This document shows, piece by piece, positions 43,337 to 51,849 of a stretch of 64,000 bases of DNA. The notes below the pieces were generated by a model. The model was not told the DNA's origin. It saw only the letters and a program-made list of their open reading frames with translations, and made no database searches. The stretch spans positions 1,929,156 through 1,993,155 of the forward strand of contig CP074573.1 of NCBI GenBank assembly GCA_018394295.1, read 5' to 3'. Origin of the DNA: Mycoplasmatota bacterium. Lineage in GTDB: Bacteria > Bacillota_I > Bacilli_A > Haloplasmatales > Haloplasmataceae. Both the position numbers and the translations under genes were made by a program. The stretch's first letter is position 1. Each line of letters opens with the position of its first letter.

Positions 43337-43384
43337 ATTATATAGAAATCTTAATTTTTTTCAAATAAAACGACTCGTCGTTTT
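43337..43384 (-). promoter_or_regulatory. cysK promoter with upstream palindrome
   Basis: On the minus strand TTGAAA (-35, plus 43359-43364) and TATAAT (-10, 43337-43342) are 16 bases apart. AAAACGAC and GTCGTTTT (43367-43384) form a palindrome directly upstream of the -35 site. The GC-bearing dyad stands out from its AT-rich surroundings and is a candidate operator. Confidence 0.55.
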
Positions 43385-43630
43385 TAAAATGATGTATTTT
43401 ATTATATGTCAATTTTTAAAGCTTGATTAGAGCATTTATTTATTAATATCACATTTATACCTTTGAATAGAATTTGTCCAACTCTTCTAGCAACAATTGT
43501 CAAAGGGTAAAATTATTGTGTTATATCTATAAAAAATTATATTGGATAATCTTAACTGTATTATGAATGAATAGAATATGTTATGCTTTTTATGTATAAA
43601 TAAGTATTTATGGATTAGGGAGGAATTCAT
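43385..43630. other. Intergenic stretch between cysK and the amidase gene
   Basis: About 245 AT-rich bases. It should carry the amidase promoter. No repeat, structure or small frame was convincing. Confidence 0.4.
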
Positions 43631-44557
43631 ATGGGAAAAAAGTACCAATTTACATTTACCATTTTATTTATTATATTAACAATTTTAACAATTCAAATAA
43701 CTCTAAAAACAAATTCAACACTTGTTGAAAAAGCCAGTTCATCAAATATTTCTCAAGAAACTACTGAAAATACAATCACAGAAGCTGTTTGGATTGATAA
43801 TATAACCTTTGATGCTGGTATTAAGATTAATGAAATTATGCCCTATAAAAGTGACTATATCGCGATTGGACAAGAGGATAACACGCCTTTTATGCAGTTA
43901 ATTCATGTTGAGAATGATGAAGTTATTAATAAAGGTTTCCCTTATTTATTCACTGAAGGGACTGGAGAAGTAGTTGATATTACGATTCATGATTATTTTA
44001 TTACAACTACAATTGATAATAATGATTCCATAATTACGCAAGACTTTATCGAATATAATGATCATTTTATTCCTTTTTATAAAAAACAAATTCAATATAA
44101 TTATGATAAAGATTTAACTATTAATCCTAAATATCTTGTGATTCATGAAACTGCGAATACAGGTATTGGTGCTGATGCTGATGCACATTATCGCTATTGG
44201 AATAGTAATCCAACGGCGAATGCATCAACTCACTTTGTTGTTGATAGCACGCAAATTTATCAGATGCTAGAACTAAATCAAGCTGCTTGGCATGTTGGTG
44301 ATAATCACAATCATTCTGATATAACCAATTTAAATTCAATTGGTATTGAAGTAGCAGTAAATGAGGATGGAGATTTTTCAGAAGCACGTCAAAATGCGAT
44401 AGAATTAACGATTCACTTAATGAAAACACTCAATATGGATATATCTCAATTGAAACGGCATTATGATGCCAGTGGAAAAAATTGTCCAACTAATATGCTT
44501 CAACAACCAGAATTATGGAATGATTTTGTTCAACAAGTAGAACAAGCTCTAAATTAA
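43631..44557 (+). CDS. Secreted N-acetylmuramoyl-L-alanine amidase (Amidase_2)
   Basis: A 308-residue cell-wall enzyme with an N-terminal membrane or signal segment (FTFTILFIILTILTIQITL, about 7-25). After an extracytoplasmic domain of about 130 residues comes the amidase_2 fold: KYLVIHETANTGIGADADAH (zinc histidine), STHFVVDSTQIYQM, AAWHVGD and the second zinc histidine and cysteine in KRHYDASGKNCPTNM. It cleaves the amide between MurNAc and L-Ala. The ribosome site is TTAGGGAGGAATTC. A strong terminator follows. Confidence 0.93.
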   Translation: MGKKYQFTFTILFIILTILTIQITLKTNSTLVEKASSSNISQETTENTITEAVWIDNITFDAGIKINEIMPYKSDYIAIGQEDNTPFMQLIHVENDEVINKGFPYLFTEGTGEVVDITIHDYFITTTIDNNDSIITQDFIEYNDHFIPFYKKQIQYNYDKDLTINPKYLVIHETANTGIGADADAHYRYWNSNPTANASTHFVVDSTQIYQMLELNQAAWHVGDNHNHSDITNLNSIGIEVAVNEDGDFSEARQNAIELTIHLMKTLNMDISQLKRHYDASGKNCPTNMLQQPELWNDFVQQVEQALN

Positions 44558-44564
44558 TATAATA

Positions 44565-44600
44565 AAGAAGACTTACTAGTTTAAGGTAAGTCTTCTTTTT
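44565..44600 (+). terminator. Terminator after the amidase gene
   Basis: GAAGACTTAC and GTAAGTCTTC with a nine-base loop, followed by a T-run. Confidence 0.88.
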
Positions 44601-44678
44601 ATTATATAAACACTAATAAGAATGCATATAAATTTATATTTTTTCTTCAATTATTTCCAATTTAATGAAGAAAAAGCA

Positions 44679-44694
44679 ATACCCTATACGGTAT
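44679..44694 (+). promoter_or_regulatory. CstR/CsoR-like operator candidate
   Basis: ATACCCTATACGGTAT is a palindrome with one mismatched pair. It has the TACC/GGTA pattern known for CsoR-family repressors such as the persulfide sensor CstR. A TATAAT at 44708-44713 places the -35 region within it, as expected for a repressor site. The gene it precedes encodes persulfide-handling domains. No csoR/cstR gene is in the window. Confidence 0.55.
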
Positions 44695-44862
44695 CTAAAT
44701 TATGTGATATAATGAAAATGTTGGTGTTATACTATAATACAAAACATTCATCCTAACATGTGAATATATTATTTTTCACAAGTGTATTTGGTAAATCATC
44801 ATTTTGATAAAAATAGGTTAACTGTAAAAAATAAAATATATATAAATGCTAAGGAGGATATC

Positions 44863-47361
44863 ATGAAAAAAATTCTCATTGTTGGTGGTGTTGCTGGTGG
44901 AGCGACTGCTGCCGCAAGATTACGTCGCTTATCTGAAGAGGATCAAATTATTTTATTCGAAAGGGATGAGTACATTTCTTTCGCCAATTGTGGTTTACCT
45001 TATTATATCGGTAACGTTATAAAAGAACGAGGTAAATTGCTTGTTCAAACGATTCCAGGAATGAAAAAAAGGTTTAACTTAGATATTAGAAATTTTTCTG
45101 AAGTAATTAAAATAGATAAAGAAAATAAATCAGTTATGGTTAAAAATGTAAAAACAAATGAAACCTATGAAGAAAGCTATGATCGATTAATCTTATCTCC
45201 TGGAGCTAATGCGATTAATCTACCAATACCTGGAATTGAAGAAGCAGAAAATGTTTTTACACTACGTAATATTCCTGATACTGATAAAATTAAATCATTC
45301 GTTGATGATTTAGCACCAAAACATACTGTTGTTGTTGGTGGCGGTTTTATCGGTATTGAAATGGCAGAAAACTTAGTTGAAAGAGGTGTTTCTGTTACCC
45401 TTATTGATTTAGCGAATCAAGTTATGGCACCACTTGATTTTGAAATGGCGCAAATTGTTCATGAAAGATTAGTAAACCATGGCGTAAATCTAATATTAGA
45501 AGATGCTATTGATGAAATCAAAGATAAAGGTAGAACCCTTATCTTAAAAAGTGGTAAAACATTACATACCGATTTAGTGGTGATGGGAATTGGTGTTAAG
45601 CCTGAAAATGAGCTCGCTAAAAGTTCTGGTTTAAAAATAGGAAAAAGAGGACATATTGTTACAACTAAACAACTTCAAGTAATGGTTGAAAAAACAGATG
45701 AAGTCATTTCTGATATCTATGCTATAGGTGATGCAATTGAGGTATATGATTATATAGACCAAAGTAAAACAGCGATTGCTCTTGCGTGGCCTGCTAATAG
45801 ACAAGGTCGATTAGTAGCAGACCACATCAATGGATTTGATATAGAATATACAGGTTCATTAGGAACTGCAGTTGCTAAAATATTTGATTTAACTGTAGCA
45901 ACAACAGGAAATAATGAAAAACAATTAAAAAGAAAACAATTAGATTATAAAACAGTTATTGTTCATCGTGGTAATCATGCAGGATATTACCCTGGAGCTG
46001 AAAATATAGCGATTAAACTACTCTTTGATCCAAAAAATGGTAAAATACTTGGTGCTCAAGCCGTAGGTGGCGAAGGAACTGAAAAAAGAATCGATGTTAT
46101 CGCAACAGCGATTAAAGGTAAGTTATCAGTAAATGATTTACCTGATTTAGAATTAAGTTATGCACCACCTTTCTCTTCAGCGAAAGACCCTGTCAATATT
46201 GCTGGTTATGTTGCTAGTAATGTATATAGTCATGTTTATGATATGGTTACTTACGATGAAATAGATGAAATTGTTAAAAATGGTGGTTATTTACTTGATG
46301 TTAGAACTGAAGTTGAATTTAACTTAGGCCATATTGAAGGAGCAGTCAATATCCCAGTCGATGACCTTAGAAATCAATTAGATAAAATTACTGTTTCAAA
46401 AGAAACACCAATTTATGTAAATTGTCAAGTAGGATTAAGAGCCTATATTGGTGTCCGTATTTTACAGGAAAATGGCTTTAAAAATGTTTATAATTTATCT
46501 GGTGGTTATAAAACATATTCTACCGCAACACGTGTACATAAACTAAACAATCAAAAACCACATGTTGATAAAGATATCGACACACAAAATTTAGAAAATC
46601 AAAAAAATAATCAAATTGATGTAAATACTATCAATCCAAAACTATCAATAGATGCTTGTGGTTTACAATGTCCTGGTCCGATTATGCAGACTTATAAGGC
46701 AATGGAACAGGTTAATGCAGGCGATGTTATCCGTATTCAATCAACTGATAGCGGCTATGCTAGAGATATTGAAAAGTGGTGTGAAAAGACAGGTAATACA
46801 TTAATAAAAGTTGATAAAGAAAACAAAACTTATCAAGCATATATTCAAAAAGGATGTTCTACTTGTGCAACCCCACAATCACAAACATCAAATGAAAACA
46901 CGACAATCGTTTTATTCAGTGGTGAAATGGATAAAGCAATGGCATCTATGATTATTGCTCAGGGTTCAGCAGCAATGGGAAAAAATGTTACCGTATTCTG
47001 TACTTTCTGGGGATTAAATTTACTTAGAAAAGATCAAAAAATAAAACTTAAGAAACCATTTATTGAAAAAATGTTTTCTAAAATGATGCCACGAGGACCA
47101 AAAGCCATGGGAATTTCTAAAATGAACTTCGGTGGTCTTGGTGCTAAAATGATGAAACGTGTTATGCGTAAGAAAAATGTTGATAGTTTAGAAGATCTTA
47201 TTAAAAGTGCTCAAGAAGCAGGTGTTAATTTCATTGCTTGTAACATGAGTATGGATGTTATGGGAATAAGAAAAGAAGAATTAATCGATGGTATTGATTA
47301 TGCAGGTGTTGCTACTTATTTAGCTGAAAGTGATACAGCTGGTGTAACTTTATTTATCTAA
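44863..47361 (+). CDS. CoA-disulfide reductase/rhodanese/TusA/DsrE fusion
   Basis: An 832-residue four-part protein. Residues 1-440 are a FAD pyridine-disulfide reductase with KKILIVGGVAGGATAAARLR and the active cysteine C43 in SFANCGLPYYIG, as in CoA-disulfide reductases. About 455-550 is a rhodanese domain with the active cysteine in YVNCQVGLRAY. About 570-650 is TusA-like (DACGLQCPGPIMQTY). About 665-832 is a DsrE-like domain. All four move sulfane sulfur, so the protein probably reduces and relays persulfide. The ATG at 44863 has AAGGAGG upstream. A CstR-like operator precedes it and a terminator follows. Confidence 0.93.
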   Translation: MKKILIVGGVAGGATAAARLRRLSEEDQIILFERDEYISFANCGLPYYIGNVIKERGKLLVQTIPGMKKRFNLDIRNFSEVIKIDKENKSVMVKNVKTNETYEESYDRLILSPGANAINLPIPGIEEAENVFTLRNIPDTDKIKSFVDDLAPKHTVVVGGGFIGIEMAENLVERGVSVTLIDLANQVMAPLDFEMAQIVHERLVNHGVNLILEDAIDEIKDKGRTLILKSGKTLHTDLVVMGIGVKPENELAKSSGLKIGKRGHIVTTKQLQVMVEKTDEVISDIYAIGDAIEVYDYIDQSKTAIALAWPANRQGRLVADHINGFDIEYTGSLGTAVAKIFDLTVATTGNNEKQLKRKQLDYKTVIVHRGNHAGYYPGAENIAIKLLFDPKNGKILGAQAVGGEGTEKRIDVIATAIKGKLSVNDLPDLELSYAPPFSSAKDPVNIAGYVASNVYSHVYDMVTYDEIDEIVKNGGYLLDVRTEVEFNLGHIEGAVNIPVDDLRNQLDKITVSKETPIYVNCQVGLRAYIGVRILQENGFKNVYNLSGGYKTYSTATRVHKLNNQKPHVDKDIDTQNLENQKNNQIDVNTINPKLSIDACGLQCPGPIMQTYKAMEQVNAGDVIRIQSTDSGYARDIEKWCEKTGNTLIKVDKENKTYQAYIQKGCSTCATPQSQTSNENTTIVLFSGEMDKAMASMIIAQGSAAMGKNVTVFCTFWGLNLLRKDQKIKLKKPFIEKMFSKMMPRGPKAMGISKMNFGGLGAKMMKRVMRKKNVDSLEDLIKSAQEAGVNFIACNMSMDVMGIRKEELIDGIDYAGVATYLAESDTAGVTLFI

Positions 47362-47364
47362 AAC

Positions 47365-47401
47365 AAAAAGCCTTAATCTTAATTAGATTAGGGCTTTTTT
47401 T
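47365..47401. terminator. Terminator between the sulfur fusion and PAP2 genes
   Basis: AAAGCCTTAATCT and AGATTAGGGCTTT form a stem with one G-T pair and T-rich ends on both strands. Confidence 0.85.
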
Positions 47402-47414
47402 CATGTTTTTAATT

Positions 47415-47978
47415 TCATTTATTATTTGTTTTTTTTAATAACTTTCTTTCTTGATAAACTTTATATTGATTAAATAATAAAATAGCTAAGAAACTACAAA
47501 TGAATCCCATTAAACAACCAACAATTACATCACTTGGAAAATGGACATAAAGGTAAAGTCTTGAAAAAGCAATAAGTGATGCTAATATATAAGTGATAAT
47601 TGAATAAGGTTTTTTAAAATATTTTCCAAAAACAAATGCTGCCGCAAATGATGAACAGGTATGTCCTGATGGAAATGAATATGAACTAGGTGCTTTTATT
47701 AATAACTGAATATCTTCAAGACCAACAAATGGACGATCTCTTTGAATAATATTTTTTAAAATTTGATCATTAAAAATCAAACTAAAGAGTAATGCTACTA
47801 ATGCGACTAAACTAATATATCTGGTCTTAGGACTTATTAATAAGATTGCACAAATAATCACCCAAACCATCCCATGATCCCCAAGGATTGTAAAAAATTC
47901 CATCACTTTATCCATAAATGGTGATGCTAATATTTTTTGAATAAAATCTAATATTGAATAATCTAAGTTTGTTATCAA
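47415..47978 (-). CDS. PAP2-family membrane phosphatase
   Basis: A 187-residue membrane protein with about five helices. The three phosphatase motifs are KNIIQRDRPF, SFPSGHTCSS and SRLYLYVHFPSDVIVG. Family members remove phosphate from undecaprenyl pyrophosphate, phosphatidic acid or similar lipids outside the membrane. I chose the TTG at 47978 because GGAGGGAT precedes it; a longer start at 48029 lacks a ribosome site and would add a helix over that region. Confidence 0.9.
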   Translation of the reverse strand: MITNLDYSILDFIQKILASPFMDKVMEFFTILGDHGMVWVIICAILLISPKTRYISLVALVALLFSLIFNDQILKNIIQRDRPFVGLEDIQLLIKAPSSYSFPSGHTCSSFAAAFVFGKYFKKPYSIITYILASLIAFSRLYLYVHFPSDVIVGCLMGFICSFLAILLFNQYKVYQERKLLKKTNNK

Positions 47979-48127
47979 AATTATCCCTCCAATTATTACT
48001 ATTGCTATTATAATATAAAATGAAATCATTTTCTAGATAAATCAGTGAAGATACTGATATTATTAGGATTTTTAGATTGTTTTGAATACTTACAATATTT
48101 TAGAAGTACACTAAAAGAGGTGATAAA

Positions 48128-48607
48128 ATGAAAAAAAGAGAGCTCTATGAAAAGCCAATACATATCAATGATTCTTATTGGATACAAATTTCAAAAGAAA
48201 ACGAAGAAATTGTTAATATTTATAAAGATAACTGTTTACTAGAATCATTCAAATTAAATCGAAAGATTTACACTTTATTTAAAGTTTTACAAGATTATAT
48301 TCAAGATGATGATTATATCACCATAGAAGATAATCAAGTGAACATTTATGGAAAAGAAATAAAATTATACGAAGATATTTATATGAAAATCAATGCTGAT
48401 AGAGCTTGTTTGACACTAGATATATATCAAAAAATTAGTCAAACAGAGATAAAATTGATATATCTAACAAAATTAATCTATACTTGTCAAAAATTATTTC
48501 ATATGTTACTTATTCCAAAAAAACTAGAAAATAAACCCAATTATTATGTTACGAATATTTTTAAATTTCTAGACATGATCGAAATATTAGGTTATGAAAA
48601 TAGTTAA
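48128..48607 (+). CDS. Unknown 159-residue protein, tandem paralog 1
   Basis: A 159-residue soluble protein beginning MKKRELYEKPIHINDSYWIQ. It shares length and pattern with the next gene (NIYKD, F-K-L-x-R-K/R-IYTLFKVLQ, IYGKEI, IPKK). No signal, helix or catalytic motif is seen. Good AGAGGTGAT ribosome site. The family is unknown to me. Confidence 0.7.
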   Translation: MKKRELYEKPIHINDSYWIQISKENEEIVNIYKDNCLLESFKLNRKIYTLFKVLQDYIQDDDYITIEDNQVNIYGKEIKLYEDIYMKINADRACLTLDIYQKISQTEIKLIYLTKLIYTCQKLFHMLLIPKKLENKPNYYVTNIFKFLDMIEILGYENS

Positions 48608-48660
48608 TCTAACATTGAATAATAATTTAAAAGCGAAAAACAATAAGAATGGTGATTAAA

Positions 48661-49140
48661 ATGAAAAAAAGAGAATTATTTTTAGATAGAATTCAAATTG
48701 ATGACACCTATTCTATACAAGTAGATTCAGATACAGAAGAATTCGTTAATATTTATAAAAATGATGTAATCGTCGAACAATTTTCTTTAAAAAGAAGAAT
48801 CTACACCTTTTTTAAAGTTTTACAGACCTACACAAATAGTGATGAAGCAATCATTGATCCTAATAAGAATATTAAACTCTATGGTAAAGAAATTCACATA
48901 AAAGATCAAATTTATATGCAAGCGATTGATGAGCATAAAGATTTAGTAATTGAATTTTATAAAAAGGAAGAAGATACTGAAGATAATTTATTGTATTTAA
49001 CTAAAATGAATTACATGACACAAAAATTATTTAATATGATGTTTATTCCTAAAAAAGTTATAGATATTCCTAACTATCAAATTATGAATCCAAAAGAATT
49101 TAAAGATTTAATGGACATCCTTAGCGTCATTAAATTTTAA
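48661..49140 (+). CDS. Unknown 159-residue protein, tandem paralog 2
   Basis: It has exactly the length of paralog 1 and aligns without long gaps (MKKRELFLDRIQIDDTYSIQ at the start, then FVNIYKNDVIVEQFSLKRRI and IYTFFKVLQTY). Identity is roughly one third by eye. The ATG at 48661 follows GGTGATTAAA; an earlier start at 48649 is inside the site. The pair arose by old tandem duplication. Function unknown. Confidence 0.7.
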   Translation: MKKRELFLDRIQIDDTYSIQVDSDTEEFVNIYKNDVIVEQFSLKRRIYTFFKVLQTYTNSDEAIIDPNKNIKLYGKEIHIKDQIYMQAIDEHKDLVIEFYKKEEDTEDNLLYLTKMNYMTQKLFNMMFIPKKVIDIPNYQIMNPKEFKDLMDILSVIKF

Positions 49141-49142
49141 AT

Positions 49143-49175
49143 AAAAAAAGCACATTCTAACAAGATTGTGCTTTT
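49143..49175. terminator. Terminator after the tandem paralogs
   Basis: AAAAGCACA-TCT and AGA-TGTGCTTTT with one mismatch and a short loop, A/T-runs on both sides. Confidence 0.8.
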
Positions 49176-49180
49176 AATTA

Positions 49181-49585
49181 TTAATTATTGGATGCTTCAG
49201 TTAAGATTTCATAAGCTTTTTTTGAATGCATATAATATTTAGCTGTAAACGATAAATCTTCTTTATCTAAATCCACCTGTAAATTGTCAATATTTATTTT
49301 ACGAACCCTTAATAACTCTAGACATGTATCTTGTTCTGTTTGGTAATTATTTAATATCCAATAAAATCGTTTGTGTAAATAATAACCATATAAAAACTCT
49401 GATAAAAATAAGAGAATCATCAAAACATTAAATATTATTAAACCAAAATAATTCTTCTGTACTTCAAAAAGTAAAAATATAACAAATAATAGGATAAAGA
49501 AAATAGTTAAATATAGTCCATAACGATATAATTTTTTAGTTAATTTTAGTAATTCTTTAATATGTGATTCAAAAATTTCGTTCAT
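49181..49585 (-). CDS. Small membrane protein of unknown function
   Basis: A 134-residue protein with two hydrophobic helices (about 25-45, LYLTIFFILLFVIFLLF, and 52-75) and a charged C-terminus with DLDKEDLSFTAKYYMHSKKA. The ATG at 49585 has AGGAGGACAAG upstream. It starts just past the nrnA stop and is probably co-transcribed with it. I do not recognise the family. Confidence 0.7.
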   Translation of the reverse strand: MNEIFESHIKELLKLTKKLYRYGLYLTIFFILLFVIFLLFEVQKNYFGLIIFNVLMILLFLSEFLYGYYLHKRFYWILNNYQTEQDTCLELLRVRKINIDNLQVDLDKEDLSFTAKYYMHSKKAYEILTEASNN

Positions 49586-49595
49586 TCTTGTCCTC

Positions 49596-50537
49596 CTAAG
49601 CATTTTCCTTTAAGTAGATATCTAAATCAGAAATTAATTGATTAACTATGTAAAAGTCTTTGACTATAATCCCACTTGCGTTTTTATGACCACCACCACC
49701 ATATTTTTCGGCAAATTGATTGATTGGTAGTGATTTTGAACGTAAACTAATGCGAATATAATTCGTTTTTGCATCAAATATAGCGACAAACCAAATTTTT
49801 ACAAGGGCTGTATTTGCTAGTGTATTAACTAAAACATTGGAGATATTAGCATCTACTAAATATTGATTACAGATTTTCTTATCAATATTAATATACCCCA
49901 ATCCATTTCTTGTACAAATAAAGTTTGAGGCTACAAATCCTCTTAATCTAGTTATATTTAGTGCTTCATCATAAATCCATTGATAAATTTCACTAATATT
50001 TAAGTTATATTCAAGTAATCCTGAAGCTAGGCGCATTGTTCGACTATTTACTGCTGGTGTTGAAAACCGGTTTGTATCTGTAATAATCCCAAAATACAAA
50101 GCTTTGGCTCCATCGATTGATAATTTTAATTCTGACTTGTTTTGTTCATAGAAATCAACAATCATCTCACAACAAGAGGCGTAACTAGGATCAATCCATT
50201 CTAATTCACAAATGGTCTCCCTTTTAGGATGATGATCAATTTTTATACACTCTTTTCCTTTTCGATAACGATTGTCTGATATTCTTTCAATATTCGCTAC
50301 ATCAAGTATAAATACTAATGCATTTTGATATAGTTCATCACGAATATGATCCATTTTACCTAAATGGATAAATCCTAAAGATTCTTCACCTACTGCGTAT
50401 ACTTTTTTTTCAGGAAAAGTTTGTTCAATTATATTCTTTAAGCCCAATTGACTACCAATACAATCACCATCGGGTCGAATATGTCGATGAATAATGATTG
50501 TATCATATGACTTTATCTTATCAAAAATGAAATCCAT
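49596..50537 (-). CDS. nrnA: DHH-family nanoRNase / pAp phosphatase
   Basis: A 313-residue enzyme that degrades short RNA and dephosphorylates 3'-phosphoadenosine 5'-phosphate in known homologues. Motifs: IHRHIRPDGDCIGSQ, LDVANIERISDNRY, CIKIDHHPKR (the DHH) and the DHHA1 end GGGHKNASG. Ribosome site GGAGGATCAG fixes the ATG at 50537 over a TTG 12 bases earlier. It lies downstream of ftsZ but beyond a terminator. Confidence 0.93.
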   Translation of the reverse strand: MDFIFDKIKSYDTIIIHRHIRPDGDCIGSQLGLKNIIEQTFPEKKVYAVGEESLGFIHLGKMDHIRDELYQNALVFILDVANIERISDNRYRKGKECIKIDHHPKRETICELEWIDPSYASCCEMIVDFYEQNKSELKLSIDGAKALYFGIITDTNRFSTPAVNSRTMRLASGLLEYNLNISEIYQWIYDEALNITRLRGFVASNFICTRNGLGYINIDKKICNQYLVDANISNVLVNTLANTALVKIWFVAIFDAKTNYIRISLRSKSLPINQFAEKYGGGGHKNASGIIVKDFYIVNQLISDLDIYLKENA

Positions 50538-50621
50538 CTGATCCTCCAATAATCTTATTATTTTATATTAGATGTATTATCATATAACTAACTTATTTTT
50601 AGAGTTATAATTATAATTATG

Positions 50622-50650
50622 AAAAAAGCACTTATCAAAAAGTGCTTTTT
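50622..50650 (-). terminator. Terminator after ftsZ
   Basis: AAAAAGCACTT and AAGTGCTTTTT with a short loop; it ends three bases before the ftsZ stop codon side and carries T on the minus strand. Confidence 0.9.
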
Positions 50651-50652
50651 AA

Positions 50653-51765
50653 TTATTTAAATCGACGTCTAAAGAATGCTGGCACTTCAATATCATCGTC
50701 ATTATCATCTTGCGAGTCATCCTCTTCTTTATCAAGATTAATTTCAATTGGTTTTGTATCTTTAAGGCTTGTATTTGCTTTTAAAGATTTTAAATCAGTA
50801 GTTTTTGTGCTACTGTAATCAAAACCTGTTGCAATTACTGTCACGATAATTTCATCATCTAAATCAGTATTTATCGCTGCTCCATGAATAACGTTAATAT
50901 CCGAATTAGCCGCATTTTGTATAGCGTTAACAGCATCATTTATTTCATATAGGGTTAGAGACGTTCCACCAGTAATATTAATAATTGCATCAGATGCCCC
51001 ATCAATATCTGTTTCTAATAATGGACTATTAATCGCTCTCATTGCAGCTTCAACAGCTCGGTTTTCACCACTAGCAATACCAATTCCCATTAACGCTGTT
51101 CCTTTGTTAGCCATTACAGTTTTAATATCAGCGAAGTCAAGATTGATTAATCCTGGTATTGCCACAATTTCAGCAATTCCTTGTACCCCTTGACGTAACA
51201 CATTATCTGCTTCTCTAAAAGCTTCTAACATAGGGGTATTTCTTTCAACAATTTGTAGTAACCGATCATTCGGTATAACAATCATTGTATCAACATTTTT
51301 TCGTAATTCTTCTAATCCTGTATTGGCGTGAGATAAACGCTTTTTCCCTTCAAATGTGAATGGTTTAGTGACAATTCCGACAGTCAATGCCCCAGAATCT
51401 TTCGCAATTTTAGCTATGATTGGTCCTGCACCTGTACCTGTCCCACCGCCTAATCCAGCGGTAATAAAAACCATATCTGCTCCTTTTATCATTTCTTGAA
51501 GTTCTTCATAACTTTCCTCAGCAGCCTTTTTTCCAATTTCAGGATTAGCCCCTGCTCCAAGTCCTCTTGTTAATTCTTTCCCCAATTGAATTCTCAATTC
51601 TGCTTTTGATAAGCGTAAAACTTGTGCATCTGTATTACAAACAATAAATTCTACACCTTGAACTTCATTTTCTATCATACGATCAACAGCGTTTGAACCA
51701 CCGCCACCAACACCGATTACTTTTATTTTAGGCATTTGATCAAATTCATTATCAAAACCAAACAT
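50653..51765 (-). CDS. ftsZ: Cell division protein FtsZ
   Basis: The tubulin-like GTPase that builds the Z ring, 370 residues. It has [18 protein letters not shown] at the N-terminus, the GTP loop [12 protein letters not shown] and IPNDRLLQI. The C-terminal tail after an acidic linker ([13 protein letters not shown]) ends PAFFRRRFK, close to the conserved peptide that binds FtsA and other partners. The ATG at 51765 has AAGGAGGAAGG upstream. It follows ftsA with about 85 bases in between and ends in a strong terminator. Confidence 0.98.
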   Translation of the reverse strand: MFGFDNEFDQMPKIKVIGVGGGGSNAVDRMIENEVQGVEFIVCNTDAQVLRLSKAELRIQLGKELTRGLGAGANPEIGKKAAEESYEELQEMIKGADMVFITAGLGGGTGTGAGPIIAKIAKDSGALTVGIVTKPFTFEGKKRLSHANTGLEELRKNVDTMIVIPNDRLLQIVERNTPMLEAFREADNVLRQGVQGIAEIVAIPGLINLDFADIKTVMANKGTALMGIGIASGENRAVEAAMRAINSPLLETDIDGASDAIINITGGTSLTLYEINDAVNAIQNAANSDINVIHGAAINTDLDDEIIVTVIATGFDYSSTKTTDLKSLKANTSLKDTKPIEINLDKEEDDSQDDNDDDIEVPAFFRRRFK

Positions 51766-51849
51766 CGTACCTTCCTCCTTCAACAACAGTACTAAATATA
51801 ATTATAAAATAAAAACAAATTTTTTTCATCTATTATTTATAAATAGTTG

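Noticed and set aside
44127-44429. A minus-strand frame of 100 codons opposite the amidase
   Set aside because: The amidase catalytic motifs lie on the plus strand in this stretch, and the antisense frame is histidine/glutamine-rich noise.
47979-48029. A longer start for the PAP2 protein
   Set aside because: The upstream ATG has no ribosome site, while GGAGGGAT fits the TTG at 47978.
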